The position numbers and the translations under genes are program-made. Below are positions 1 to 6,634 of a stretch of DNA of 10,787 nt, piece after piece. Source of the DNA: JBOHPP01 sp050731755 (GTDB lineage Bacteria > Methylomirabilota > Methylomirabilia > Rokubacteriales > CSP1-6); assembly GCA_050731755.1 (NCBI GenBank), contig JBOHPP010000179.1:1-10787 (forward strand), in the 5' to 3' direction. How positions within the stretch are numbered: the first letter of the stretch is position 1; every line of letters begins with the position of its first letter. The notes beneath the pieces are model-generated. The model saw only the letters and a list, made by a program, of their open reading frames with translations. It ran no database searches and had not been told where the DNA came from.

Positions 1-335
<335 letters not shown>

Positions 336-358
336 AAGCGATGAACCTGGTCCTCGAA

Positions 359-401
359 GCCCGAACGTTTCACTGCATGACTGACAGTTACTCGGTCGGG
401 C
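359..401 (-). other. Leader stem-loop upstream of 16S
   Basis: GCCCGA (359-364) is complementary to TCGGGC (396-401), and inside it ACTG (372-375) can pair with CAGT (385-388). This gives a nested hairpin in the rRNA precursor about 24 nt before the mature 16S end. Leader hairpins of this kind assist 16S folding and processing in other bacteria; that role is inferred here. The pairing is short, so it could be chance. Confidence 0.35.
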
Positions 402-425
402 GCAAGGTCTCGTCAGGAACGGATG

Positions 426-435
426 GTGCTCACAC
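426..435 (-). promoter_or_regulatory. boxC-like element of the rRNA antitermination leader
   Basis: On the minus strand this reads GTGTGAGCAC, close to the GTGTGGGCAC core of the E. coli rRNA boxC. It lies about 30 nt downstream of boxA, the expected order boxB-boxA-boxC. The surrounding GGTG-TGAG-CACC can also fold as a tiny hairpin. boxC is the least conserved of the three boxes, so the call rests mainly on position. Confidence 0.45.
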
Positions 436-464
436 CTCTTCAGTGAGCCGATAGCATATCCAAC

Positions 465-476
465 TGTCAAAGAGCA
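465..476 (-). promoter_or_regulatory. boxA antitermination site of the rRNA leader
   Basis: The minus strand reads TGCTCTTTGACA, one mismatch from the E. coli rRNA boxA TGCTCTTTAACA. In known systems NusB-NusE (S10) binds boxA in the nascent RNA and, with other Nus factors and SuhB, protects rRNA transcription from Rho. It lies between the promoters and 16S, about 130 nt before mature 16S, directly after a hairpin that fits boxB. Sequence and position agree, so this is one of the firmest regulatory calls here. Confidence 0.88.
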
Positions 477-480
477 CTAC

Positions 481-500
481 GGTCAGCTTGGAAGGTGACC
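481..500 (-). promoter_or_regulatory. boxB-type hairpin of the rRNA leader
   Basis: On the minus strand GGTCA (500-496) pairs perfectly with TGACC (485-481) around a 10-nt loop. The hairpin ends 4 nt before boxA, exactly where boxB sits in known rrn leaders. It likely forms part of the antitermination signal; the loop sequence is not diagnostic by itself. Confidence 0.65.
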
Positions 501-545
501 GGACTTCACAAAACTGTTGCCCGCCTCATGCGCGAGCGAACACTC

Positions 546-574
546 ACTATACGCATGGGGCCTGGCCCTGTCAA
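546..574 (-). promoter_or_regulatory. Main rRNA promoter (16S-proximal)
   Basis: The minus strand has TTGACA (574-569), a 17-bp spacer and TATAGT (551-546). That is a perfect -35, the optimal spacing and a -10 with one mismatch to TATAAT. No other sigma70-type site in the window is as strong. It points into the boxB-boxA leader and the 16S gene, with transcription expected to start near 539. There is no AT-rich UP element before the -35; that flank is GC-rich. Confidence 0.88.
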
Positions 575-591
575 GTCTTTGACCACCCGGC

Positions 592-612
592 GGCCATCGT
601 TCCCGGATGGCC
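592..612 (-). repeat. Perfect 7-bp inverted repeat upstream of the main rRNA promoter
   Basis: GGCCATC (592-598) and GATGGCC (606-612) are perfect inverted repeats around a 7-nt centre, with the inner edge 17 bp upstream of the -35 of the main promoter. The repeat could fold as a hairpin in RNA started at the distal promoter or read through from tyrS. As DNA it could be an operator for a dimeric regulator. No T-run follows, so it is not a classical terminator. Confidence 0.35.
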
Positions 613-667
613 CCCCGTGTGATCCAGGACGGCCCACTGGGGCCCCGGTGTGGCCCGCAGCGCTGTC

Positions 668-697
668 ACTATTGCCCTGCCGGGGACGCCGCGTCAA
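668..697 (-). promoter_or_regulatory. Candidate distal rRNA promoter
   Basis: The minus strand has TTGACG (697-692), an 18-bp spacer and AATAGT (673-668): 5/6 and 4/6 matches to the sigma70 consensus. It lies 122 bp upstream of the main promoter, close to the P1-P2 spacing of E. coli rrn operons. The bases after its -10 (GACAGCGC) are GC-rich, as in promoters under stringent control. Its -35 overlaps the loop and arm of the hairpin behind tyrS. The call depends on layout as much as on sequence. Confidence 0.5.
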
Positions 698-710
698 GCC
701 TTCCGCGGCG
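687..710 (-). terminator. GC-rich hairpin just after tyrS (possible terminator)
   Basis: CGCCGCG (687-693) and CGCGGCG (704-710) form a perfect 7-bp stem with a 10-nt loop, beginning 18 bp past the tyrS stop codon. Position and stability suit transcription termination of tyrS, but no U-tract follows (the RNA continues UCCCC). It may be a pause or 3'-end stabilising structure, or a weak terminator. It also overlaps the -35 of the candidate distal rRNA promoter. Confidence 0.4.
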
Positions 711-728
711 GGTTCTCCTGAACGCAGT

Positions 729-2012
729 CTAGGGGACTGTCACCAGGTGGTAGGTGCGCTTGCCCTTACGGAGGACGACGTAGCGACCGCGCAGGGCCGT
801 ACTCCGAGTGATGGCAGCGCCGAGATCCTTCACCCGCTCCCCGTTCACCTCGATAGCACCCGCGCTGACCAGTTCGCGGGCGGCGCGCTTGGAGGTGGCC
901 AGCCCTGTGGCCAGCAGCACGTCGACCACGGGCACCGTGGCTCCGGTGCCCGCGGGCAGCACCGTCCTGGGGACACCCTGGAGGGCCTGTTCGAGCTCAC
1001 TGTCGTTCAGCGAGGCCACGTTCCCGGTGAAGAGGGCCTCGCTGATCCCCTCGGCCTGGCGCATGGCCGTCTCGCCGTGGACGAGGTGCGTGATCTCGCG
1101 GGCCAGGACCCGTTGGGCTGCCCGTTCCTCGGGGCGGCGCCGGGTGGCGCGGCCCAGTTCGTCGATCTCCTCGAGCGGCAGAAACGTGAAGTATCTGAGG
1201 AATCGGTCCACGTCGGCGTCGGCTGTGTTCAGCCAGAACTGGTACATCTCGTAGGCCGACGTCCTCCGGGGGTCGAGCCAGACGGTTCCGGCTTCGGTCT
1301 TGCCGAACTTGCTGCCGTCACTCCTGGTCACGAGGGGCAGCGTCAACCCGTAGGCCGTTCCCCCCGTCGTGCGCCGGATGAGGTCGATCCCGGCGGTAAT
1401 GTTGCCCCACTGGTCCTGGCCCCCGATCTGGATCGTGCATTGCCGGGTTCGCCAGAGCTCCAGGAAGTCGTAGGCCTGTAATATCTGGTAACTGAACTCC
1501 GTGTAGGAGAGCCCGACCTCGGCTCGGCCCAGGCGCGAGCGCACGGACTCCCGGCCCAGCATCGCGCCCACCGGGAACTCCTTCCCCACGTCGCGCAGGA
1601 ACGAAATCACGTCCAGCCGGGCCAGCCACTGGTAGTTGTCGAGCAGCTCCGCCGGATGGGCAGCATTCTTGTCAAACTCCAGGAAGCGCGCCGCTTGGGC
1701 CTGCAGGCGCTCGGCCCACGCCTCCACCTGCTCCTTGGGGTTCAGCGGGCGTTCACTGGCCTTGCCGCTCGGATCGCCGATGAGACCGGTACCACCCCCG
1801 ATGAGAAGGATGGGCCGGTGGCCAGCGAACTGGAAGCGCCGCAGGGTGAGCAGCGGCACCAGGCTGCCGATGTGGAGGCTATCGGCGGTGGGATCGAAGC
1901 CGCAGTAGACGGTCCGCTCCGCCTCGGTGAGATGCCGGTCGAGCTCATCAACGTTGGTGACGTCAGCGACGAGCCCACGAGCGTGGAGGTCCCGAAGCAA
2001 GGCCGATCGCAT
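729..2012 (-). CDS. tyrS: Tyrosyl-tRNA synthetase (TyrS, class Ic)
   Basis: Cytoplasmic homodimeric enzyme that activates tyrosine with ATP and charges tRNA-Tyr. The 427-residue protein matches the E. coli family length (about 424). It has the class I signature HIGS at residues 47-50, GDPSG at 79-83, the tyrosine-pocket segment YTEFSYQILQAYDF from 170, QIGGQDQWGN from 195, and KFGKT at 235-239, the KMSKS-loop form of the KFGKT-type bacterial TyrRS. Residues about 360-425 form an S4-like RNA-binding domain that contacts the tRNA variable arm. The ATG at 2012 gives a standard N-terminus. There is no Shine-Dalgarno sequence before it; instead a -10-like hexamer sits 11 bp upstream. The gene is divergent from the PBP gene and lies directly upstream of, and co-directional with, the rRNA operon. 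No T-box leader is possible in so short an upstream region. All catalytic motifs are intact. Confidence 0.97.
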   Translation of the reverse strand: MRSALLRDLHARGLVADVTNVDELDRHLTEAERTVYCGFDPTADSLHIGSLVPLLTLRRFQFAGHRPILLIGGGTGLIGDPSGKASERPLNPKEQVEAWAERLQAQAARFLEFDKNAAHPAELLDNYQWLARLDVISFLRDVGKEFPVGAMLGRESVRSRLGRAEVGLSYTEFSYQILQAYDFLELWRTRQCTIQIGGQDQWGNITAGIDLIRRTTGGTAYGLTLPLVTRSDGSKFGKTEAGTVWLDPRRTSAYEMYQFWLNTADADVDRFLRYFTFLPLEEIDELGRATRRRPEERAAQRVLAREITHLVHGETAMRQAEGISEALFTGNVASLNDSELEQALQGVPRTVLPAGTGATVPVVDVLLATGLATSKRAARELVSAGAIEVNGERVKDLGAAITRSTALRGRYVVLRKGKRTYHLVTVP

Positions 2013-2023
2013 AGCGCGGGGCC

Positions 2024-2029
2024 ATTATC
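2024..2029 (-). promoter_or_regulatory. -10-like element immediately before tyrS
   Basis: The minus strand reads GATAAT (5/6 to TATAAT), ending 11 bp before the tyrS ATG. If used, transcription would start about 3-6 nt before the ATG. I find no -35 close to TTGACA at 16-18 bp, so the promoter may be weak or use another sigma factor. Confidence 0.4.
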
Positions 2030-2111
2030 GCACCGCCCCCCAGCGAGGGTCCGGTGACTTCGGGGTGGGTACACCGCTTTTCAACCCGCTCGGGGACGGG
2101 CGGCGGCCCGG

Positions 2112-2117
2112 TATAAT
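2112..2117 (+). promoter_or_regulatory. Perfect -10 element immediately before the PBP gene
   Basis: TATAAT, a full consensus match, ends 9 bp before the ATG at 2127, in sequence otherwise very GC-rich. Initiation 6-9 bp downstream would give a 5' leader of only about 1-4 nt. No good -35 exists at 16-18 bp (the bases there are GC-rich), and no Shine-Dalgarno sequence precedes the ATG. Both facts fit a leaderless transcript. Confidence 0.5.
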
Positions 2118-2126
2118 CGAAACGGC

Positions 2127-4364
2127 ATGGCGTGGCTCACGTGGCCCAAGTGGCTCCAGAGGTCGCCGGGGCCCAAGGACGGCGAGCCGCCGGCGCCACC
2201 GAGGACGCGGCGGTGGGTTCGTGGCCTGCTCATCGCGGTGGGGCTGCTGACCCTGCTGGTCGGCTCGGCGGCCGGCGTCGTCGCGATCTGGGCCCTCATG
2301 ATCCTGCCGCGCTCCCTGCCCCCGGTGAGCGCGCTGGAGACGTTCCAGCCCGTGCTGGGCACGAAGCTCTACGACGACAACGACGAGCTCATCACCGAGT
2401 TGCACGCCGAGCGCCGCATCTTCGTCCCCCTGGCCCAGATCCCGCAGTCCCTCCGCGACGCCATCATCGCCACCGAGGATCATCGCTTCTACTCGCACTG
2501 GGGCATCGACCCCATCGGCATCGCCCGCGCCATCGTGCAGAACTACCGCCGCGGGCGCATCGTCGAGGGCGGCAGCACCATCACCCAGCAGCTCACCAAG
2601 GTCCTCTTCCTTACGCCGGACAAGAGCCTGGAACGGAAGCTCAAGGAGGCCGTGCTCGCCCTCGAGCTGGAGCGGCGTTACCCCAAGGATCGCATCCTCG
2701 AGATGTATCTGAACCAGGTGTATTTCGGCCACGGCGCCTACGGGGTGGAAGCAGCGGCCCGTACGTACTTCGGCAAATCCGTCTCGGACCTGAACGTCCG
2801 GGAGGCTGCCCTCATCGCCGGGTTGACACGGGCACCCTCGACCTACTCTCCGTTCGAGCACCCCCAGGCCGCCATGCTCCGGCGCGAGATCGTCTTGCGG
2901 CGGATGGTCGACTACGGCGCCCTGAAGGAGGCCGAGGGCAAGCGGCTGGCCCGCACCGAGCTCGGGCTCATCTCGGTGGAGCGGCGTCGGACCACGGGCC
3001 AGTACTTCCTCGACTACACCCAGCAGATGCTGGAGGCGCGGTACGGCGCTGACATGGTGTTCAAAGGGGGGCTCAACGTCTACACGACCTTGAACCCCTG
3101 GATGCAGTTGGCCGCCGAGAAGGCGCTCCGCGACGGGCTCAAGGCGCTCGAGACCCGGAGCGCCCAGGGGCGGGCCCGCGAGCATCCCGAGGGCGCCGTC
3201 GTCACCATCGAGCCCCCGACCGGTCACGTCAAGGCAATGGTGGGCGGCTACGACTTCTTCCGTAGCGAGTTCAACCGCGCCGTGCAGGCCAAGCGCCAGC
3301 CCGGCTCGGCCTTCAAGCCGTTCGTGTACGTCGCCGCGCTGGAGGCGGGCTTTACGGCGGCCACCCGCGTCGAGGACTCGCCGGTGAACTACCCGGTGGG
3401 CCGCAACGGCAACGCCTGGAAACCCGAGAACTACGACCGCCTGTTCCGGGGGCCCACGACCCTGCAGCAGGCCGTCGAGGACTCGGTGAACGTCGTTACC
3501 GTCAAGGTGCAGGAGCAGGTGGGGGTGAACCACACCATCCAGGTGGCGCGCCGGTTCGGGATCACCAGCCCGCTGACGGTCGACCTCACGCTGGCCCTCG
3601 GCAGCTCCGATCTTTCGCTGCTCGAGCTCACCTCCGCCTACGGCGCGTTCTCTAACCAGGGCACCTGGGTGCCTGCCACCACCATCCGGTACGTGACTGA
3701 TGCGCAGGGGCGTCTTCTCGAGGAGCACCTGCCCGAGGGCCGGGAGGCCGCCTCACCGGAGACGGCCTACGTCGTCACCCACATGCTCAAGGGCGTCGTC
3801 GAGCGCGGCACCGGACAGGGGGCCAAGGCGCTGGGTCGACCCGTCGCAGCCAAGACGGGAACGACGAACGACTACTCGAACGCATGGTTCATCGGTTTCA
3901 CGCCGCGCCTGGCCACCGGCGTCTGGGTGGGCTATGACCGGCCCCGCAGCCTCGGCCAGGACGAGACCGGCTCCCGGGTCGCCGTGCCGATCTGGACGGC
4001 CTACATGAACAAGATCCTCGGCGGCTCCCCGAAAGAGGACTTCCCGGTTCCCGAGAACATTGTGCTGGTGCCGGTGGATCTCGACGCCTCGAACGAGTGC
4101 GTGCGGGTGGTCACGATGGCGTTTGTCCGGGGGACCGAGCCCGTCGTGGCCTGCGGGCCCCGCCGCCAGAGCGTTCCGGCCGCGCCGCTGCCGTTGCCGG
4201 CTCCGGCGCCGCTGCCGATGCCGGCTCCGGCCACCCCGCAGGGCTCGGTGGCACCGCCTCCGATCCCGCCCACCGTCGCACCGTCGCCGGCGGTCCCGTC
4301 AGCCTCGGTCCCGCTGGAGCTGCCGCCGCCACGGCGCAGCGGCATCACTCGCGAGTCCCCCTAG
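2127..4364 (+). CDS. mrcA: Class A penicillin-binding protein 1A (transglycosylase/transpeptidase)
   Basis: Bifunctional enzyme that polymerises lipid II into glycan strands and cross-links peptides in the periplasm. The 745-residue protein has a short basic cytoplasmic N-terminus, one membrane anchor (about 32-60), a GT51 glycosyltransferase domain with ATEDHRFY (115-122, catalytic Glu117), GGSTITQQL (148-156), RKLKE and the ELERRYPKDRILEMYLN region (about 180-197). A transpeptidase domain follows with SAFK (394-397, acylated Ser394), SVN (453-455) and KTGT (576-579). All catalytic motifs are present. After the domain comes a Pro/Ala-rich tail (about 684-738) containing an 8-residue tandem duplication. 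Cys658 and Cys676 bracket the junction and could form a disulfide. It is the only plus-strand gene here, with its own promoter, and it meets glyS tail-to-tail. The exact PBP1a/1c naming is less certain than the family. Confidence 0.95.
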   Translation: MAWLTWPKWLQRSPGPKDGEPPAPPRTRRWVRGLLIAVGLLTLLVGSAAGVVAIWALMILPRSLPPVSALETFQPVLGTKLYDDNDELITELHAERRIFVPLAQIPQSLRDAIIATEDHRFYSHWGIDPIGIARAIVQNYRRGRIVEGGSTITQQLTKVLFLTPDKSLERKLKEAVLALELERRYPKDRILEMYLNQVYFGHGAYGVEAAARTYFGKSVSDLNVREAALIAGLTRAPSTYSPFEHPQAAMLRREIVLRRMVDYGALKEAEGKRLARTELGLISVERRRTTGQYFLDYTQQMLEARYGADMVFKGGLNVYTTLNPWMQLAAEKALRDGLKALETRSAQGRAREHPEGAVVTIEPPTGHVKAMVGGYDFFRSEFNRAVQAKRQPGSAFKPFVYVAALEAGFTAATRVEDSPVNYPVGRNGNAWKPENYDRLFRGPTTLQQAVEDSVNVVTVKVQEQVGVNHTIQVARRFGITSPLTVDLTLALGSSDLSLLELTSAYGAFSNQGTWVPATTIRYVTDAQGRLLEEHLPEGREAASPETAYVVTHMLKGVVERGTGQGAKALGRPVAAKTGTTNDYSNAWFIGFTPRLATGVWVGYDRPRSLGQDETGSRVAVPIWTAYMNKILGGSPKEDFPVPENIVLVPVDLDASNECVRVVTMAFVRGTEPVVACGPRRQSVPAAPLPLPAPAPLPMPAPATPQGSVAPPPIPPTVAPSPAVPSASVPLELPPPRRSGITRESP
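4182..4229 (+). repeat. 24-bp tandem duplication in the PBP C-terminal tail
   Basis: Two adjacent 24-bp copies (4182-4205 and 4206-4229) differ at a single base (T4194 versus A4218). They stay in frame and encode APLPLPAP followed by APLPMPAP, residues 686-701. The near identity suggests a recent slippage duplication in a low-complexity proline-rich segment. Confidence 0.85.
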
Positions 4365-4370
4365 CCGGGC

Positions 4371-5849
4371 TCAGCTCTTGGCCCGCGGGTAGCTGCTGGC
4401 CACCTCCGCCCACGTCGTCTCGCCGAGCAAGCGGTCGAACACCTCCGGCAGCACCGCCGCCGGGACGCGGATCTGCTCCATCGAGTCTCGCTCGCGGATG
4501 GTGACGGCGCCGTCGCCAGCCTCGCCGGCTTGGGGATCGCCCACTGTCTGCACGTCCACCGTCACACAAAACGGCGTGCCGATCTCGTCCTGGCGACGAT
4601 AGAGTCGGCCGATTGCCGCGGTGTCGTCGTAGACGACCATCCAGCGCCGGGCCAGTCGATCGCGCAGCGCCCGGGCCGTGGTCACGATGTCCTCGCGCTT
4701 CTTCAGCAGGGGCAGCACCGCGATCTTGACCGGCGCCAGCTCCCGATGAAGCCGCAGCAGCACGCGCTTGTCGCCCCGCACCTCCTCCTCACGGTAGGCG
4801 TCCAGCAAGAAGGCCAGCAGGGCTCGGTCGACCCCGGCCGAGGGCTCGATGACGTAAGGCACGACGTGGGTCTTCCGCTCGTCATCGTAGTACGTCAGCG
4901 ACTTGCCGCTGAACTGCGCGTGCTGCTTGAGGTCGAAGTCGGTCCGGTTCGCGATCCCCATCAGCTCGCTCCAGCCCATGGGGAACCGGTACATGATGTC
5001 CACCGTGCGCTTGGCGTAGTGGGCGAGCTCGTCGGCGCCATGCTCGTGGAGGGTCAGGTTCTCGGGTGACAGTCCGTAGCGGATGAACCACGCCCGGCAG
5101 GCCTCGATCCAACGGTCGTGCCAGTACTCGTCGGCCGGCCGGTCCTCGACCTGGTCGTGGGGGTTCACGAAGAACTCGATCTCCATCTGCTCGAACTCGC
5201 GGGAGCGGAAGATGAATTTGCCCGGCGTGATCTCGTTCCGGAACGCCTTGCCGATCTGGGCGATCCCGAAGGGCAGCTTGAGCCGCATGGCCTGGAGCAC
5301 GTTGTCGAAGTTGACGAAGATCCCCTGGGCCGTCTCCGGCCGGAGGTAGGTGACGGCGGCCTCCTCCTCCACCGGCCCCATGAAGGTCTTGAACATGAGA
5401 TTGAACTGCCGCGGCGCCGTCAGCTCACCCTTGCCGCAGTCGGGGCACAGCGTGCGGCGGACGCCGCAATGCTTGCACGGCTCGCCGGCCGGCACCTCGA
5501 ACCTGTTGCCCTTGGTGGCCGGGCAGTAATGCACCCAGGGGCGCTCGTCGAGCGTATCGGCGCGGAAGCGGTGCTGACAGGCCTTGCAGTCCACCAGGGG
5601 GTCGCTGAAATGGTCGAGATGGCCGCTGGCCTTCCAGACGAGGTGGTGCATGAGGATGGAGGCGTCCAACCCCACCATGTCCGGCCGGAGCTGGACGTTG
5701 TCGCGCCACCAGACCCGCTTGATGTTGCTCTTCAGCTCGACACCCAGGGGCCCGTAGTCCCAGCACGACCCGGTACCGCCGTAGATCTCGCTCGACTGGA
5801 AGATGAAGCCCCGGCGCTTGGCCAGCGACACGAGGACGTCCATGTTCAC
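4371..5849 (-). CDS. glyS: Glycyl-tRNA synthetase, single-chain dimeric (alpha2) type
   Basis: Class II synthetase charging tRNA-Gly with glycine in the cytoplasm. At 492 residues it is the one-gene homodimeric form, not the two-gene GlyQ/GlyS tetramer. Visible features are the N-terminal KRRGFIFQSSEIYGG (motif 1 region), motif 2 FRNEITP (203-209), REFEQMEIEFF (217-227), the glycine-pocket region MGWSELMGIANRTDFDL, motif 3 EPSAGVDR (335-342), and a C-terminal anticodon-binding domain with YRRQDEIGTPFCVTVD. An insertion between motifs 1 and 2 has CxxC pairs at 88/91, 125/128 and 135/138 plus Cys109, possibly binding zinc. The start is GTG at 5849 or, two codons later, ATG at 5843; neither has a clear Shine-Dalgarno sequence. 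It begins 7 bp after the recO stop and is the last gene of the cluster. Confidence 0.96.
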   Translation of the reverse strand: MNMDVLVSLAKRRGFIFQSSEIYGGTGSCWDYGPLGVELKSNIKRVWWRDNVQLRPDMVGLDASILMHHLVWKASGHLDHFSDPLVDCKACQHRFRADTLDERPWVHYCPATKGNRFEVPAGEPCKHCGVRRTLCPDCGKGELTAPRQFNLMFKTFMGPVEEEAAVTYLRPETAQGIFVNFDNVLQAMRLKLPFGIAQIGKAFRNEITPGKFIFRSREFEQMEIEFFVNPHDQVEDRPADEYWHDRWIEACRAWFIRYGLSPENLTLHEHGADELAHYAKRTVDIMYRFPMGWSELMGIANRTDFDLKQHAQFSGKSLTYYDDERKTHVVPYVIEPSAGVDRALLAFLLDAYREEEVRGDKRVLLRLHRELAPVKIAVLPLLKKREDIVTTARALRDRLARRWMVVYDDTAAIGRLYRRQDEIGTPFCVTVDVQTVGDPQAGEAGDGAVTIRERDSMEQIRVPAAVLPEVFDRLLGETTWAEVASSYPRAKS

Positions 5850-5856
5850 AGGGTTA

Positions 5857-6633
5857 CTACGTCCGGGGGCTGGGTGAGAATCGCTCGATCTCGCGGACGA
5901 AGCGCGAAGTCCGGGGCGGCTGGCCGATGATCTGGGTCACCTGGTGGTCGAGGAGCTCGCGCAGCTGCCGCCCGGCGAGGCCGAGGCTGGTCGCGGTGGC
6001 CTCCGCCCAGGCCACGGTCCGCAGCCGCCGGAGCGCGGCCACACTGGCCGGATCCAGCCGCAGGTACTCGCCGCCGGTGGCCGCGCACCCGGCGCAGAGG
6101 ACGCCACCGGCGTCGATGTCCACGGCGATGGAACCGTGCTCCGGCGGCCGACGGCGCCCGCACATCGCGCAGGCGTCGGTGCGCAGGCGATGGCCGAGGG
6201 CGTCGATGCAGCGGACGCCGAAGACAACGGCCACCCGGTGCGGCGGCGCGCCCGCTTCCACGCTGCGGAGCGCTCGCACCAGCAGCCCGTATACGGCCGG
6301 GTTGGAGTCGCGCTCGGCGGTGAGCCGGCCCACGCACTCGACCATCCAGGCCGCCTGACCGAGCGACGTCAGCTGCTCGCGGACGCGGGCGAACGGCCGC
6401 ACCACGTCGAAGTGGTCGATGCGCACGAGCTCGCTACGTCCGGTGTCGAAGAACACGAGCTGGCCGAGGGTGAGCAGCTCGAGCGCGCCGCCGAAGCGGG
6501 AGGTGAGCCGGCGCGCCGCCTTGGCCACCCCCCGGAGTTTTCCGTACTCCCGGGAGAAGAACGTCACGATGCGGTCGCTCTCGCCCAGGGGAAAGCTGCC
6601 GATCACCACCGCCGACGCCTTGCCCAGCGCCAT
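5857..6633 (-). CDS. recO: DNA repair protein RecO
   Basis: RecO works with RecR (and RecF) to load RecA on SSB-coated single-stranded DNA and anneals complementary strands during gap repair. From ATG 6633 the protein has 258 residues, usual for the family. Residues 1-80 form the OB-fold (MALGKASAVVIGSFPLGESD, then an REYGKLRGVAKAARR segment), followed by a helical region and a four-cysteine zinc site: Cys155, Cys158 (CAMC) and Cys180, Cys183 (CAGC). The frame stays open upstream to 6792, but that extension overlaps era, is Ser/Arg/Gly-rich and lacks family resemblance, so 6633 is preferred. The ATG is 1 bp after the era stop codon and no Shine-Dalgarno sequence is evident, so translation probably depends on ribosomes finishing era. 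The overall sequence is divergent, as is common for RecO. Confidence 0.93.
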   Translation of the reverse strand: MALGKASAVVIGSFPLGESDRIVTFFSREYGKLRGVAKAARRLTSRFGGALELLTLGQLVFFDTGRSELVRIDHFDVVRPFARVREQLTSLGQAAWMVECVGRLTAERDSNPAVYGLLVRALRSVEAGAPPHRVAVVFGVRCIDALGHRLRTDACAMCGRRRPPEHGSIAVDIDAGGVLCAGCAATGGEYLRLDPASVAALRRLRTVAWAEATATSLGLAGRQLRELLDHQVTQIIGQPPRTSRFVREIERFSPSPRT

Positions 6634-6634
6634 A

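Larger units (their letters stand above)
336..539 (-). other. rRNA operon leader (precursor 5' sequence)
   Basis: This stretch between the promoter-proximal start site and mature 16S has no credible protein gene. It carries the ordered elements expected of an rRNA leader: a boxB-type hairpin, boxA, a boxC-like segment, a larger stem-loop, then the 16S 5' end. The transcript start is inferred to be about 7 bases past the -10 element, near 539, giving a leader of about 200 nt. The leader would be removed during 16S maturation. Confidence 0.75.

Noticed and set aside
631..644. GGCCC / GGGCC inverted repeat between the two rRNA promoters
   Set aside because: A short GC-only stem in a GC-rich spacer; expected by chance.
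495..1481. Long plus-strand open frame (328 residues) opposite tyrS
   Set aside because: It is antisense to a clearly conserved tyrS and has a composition typical of GC-rich shadow frames (Gly/Arg/Pro/His-rich, no motifs).
2025..3728. 567-residue open frame on the minus strand opposite the PBP gene
   Set aside because: It is the antisense shadow of intact GT51 and transpeptidase coding; its sequence is Gly/His/Leu/Arg-rich low complexity without recognisable domains or a credible start signal.
4366..4385. CGGGC / GCCCG hairpin across the convergent stop codons as a bidirectional terminator
   Set aside because: Only a 5-bp stem with a 10-nt loop, no T-run on either side, and half of it lies inside glyS; too weak to call.
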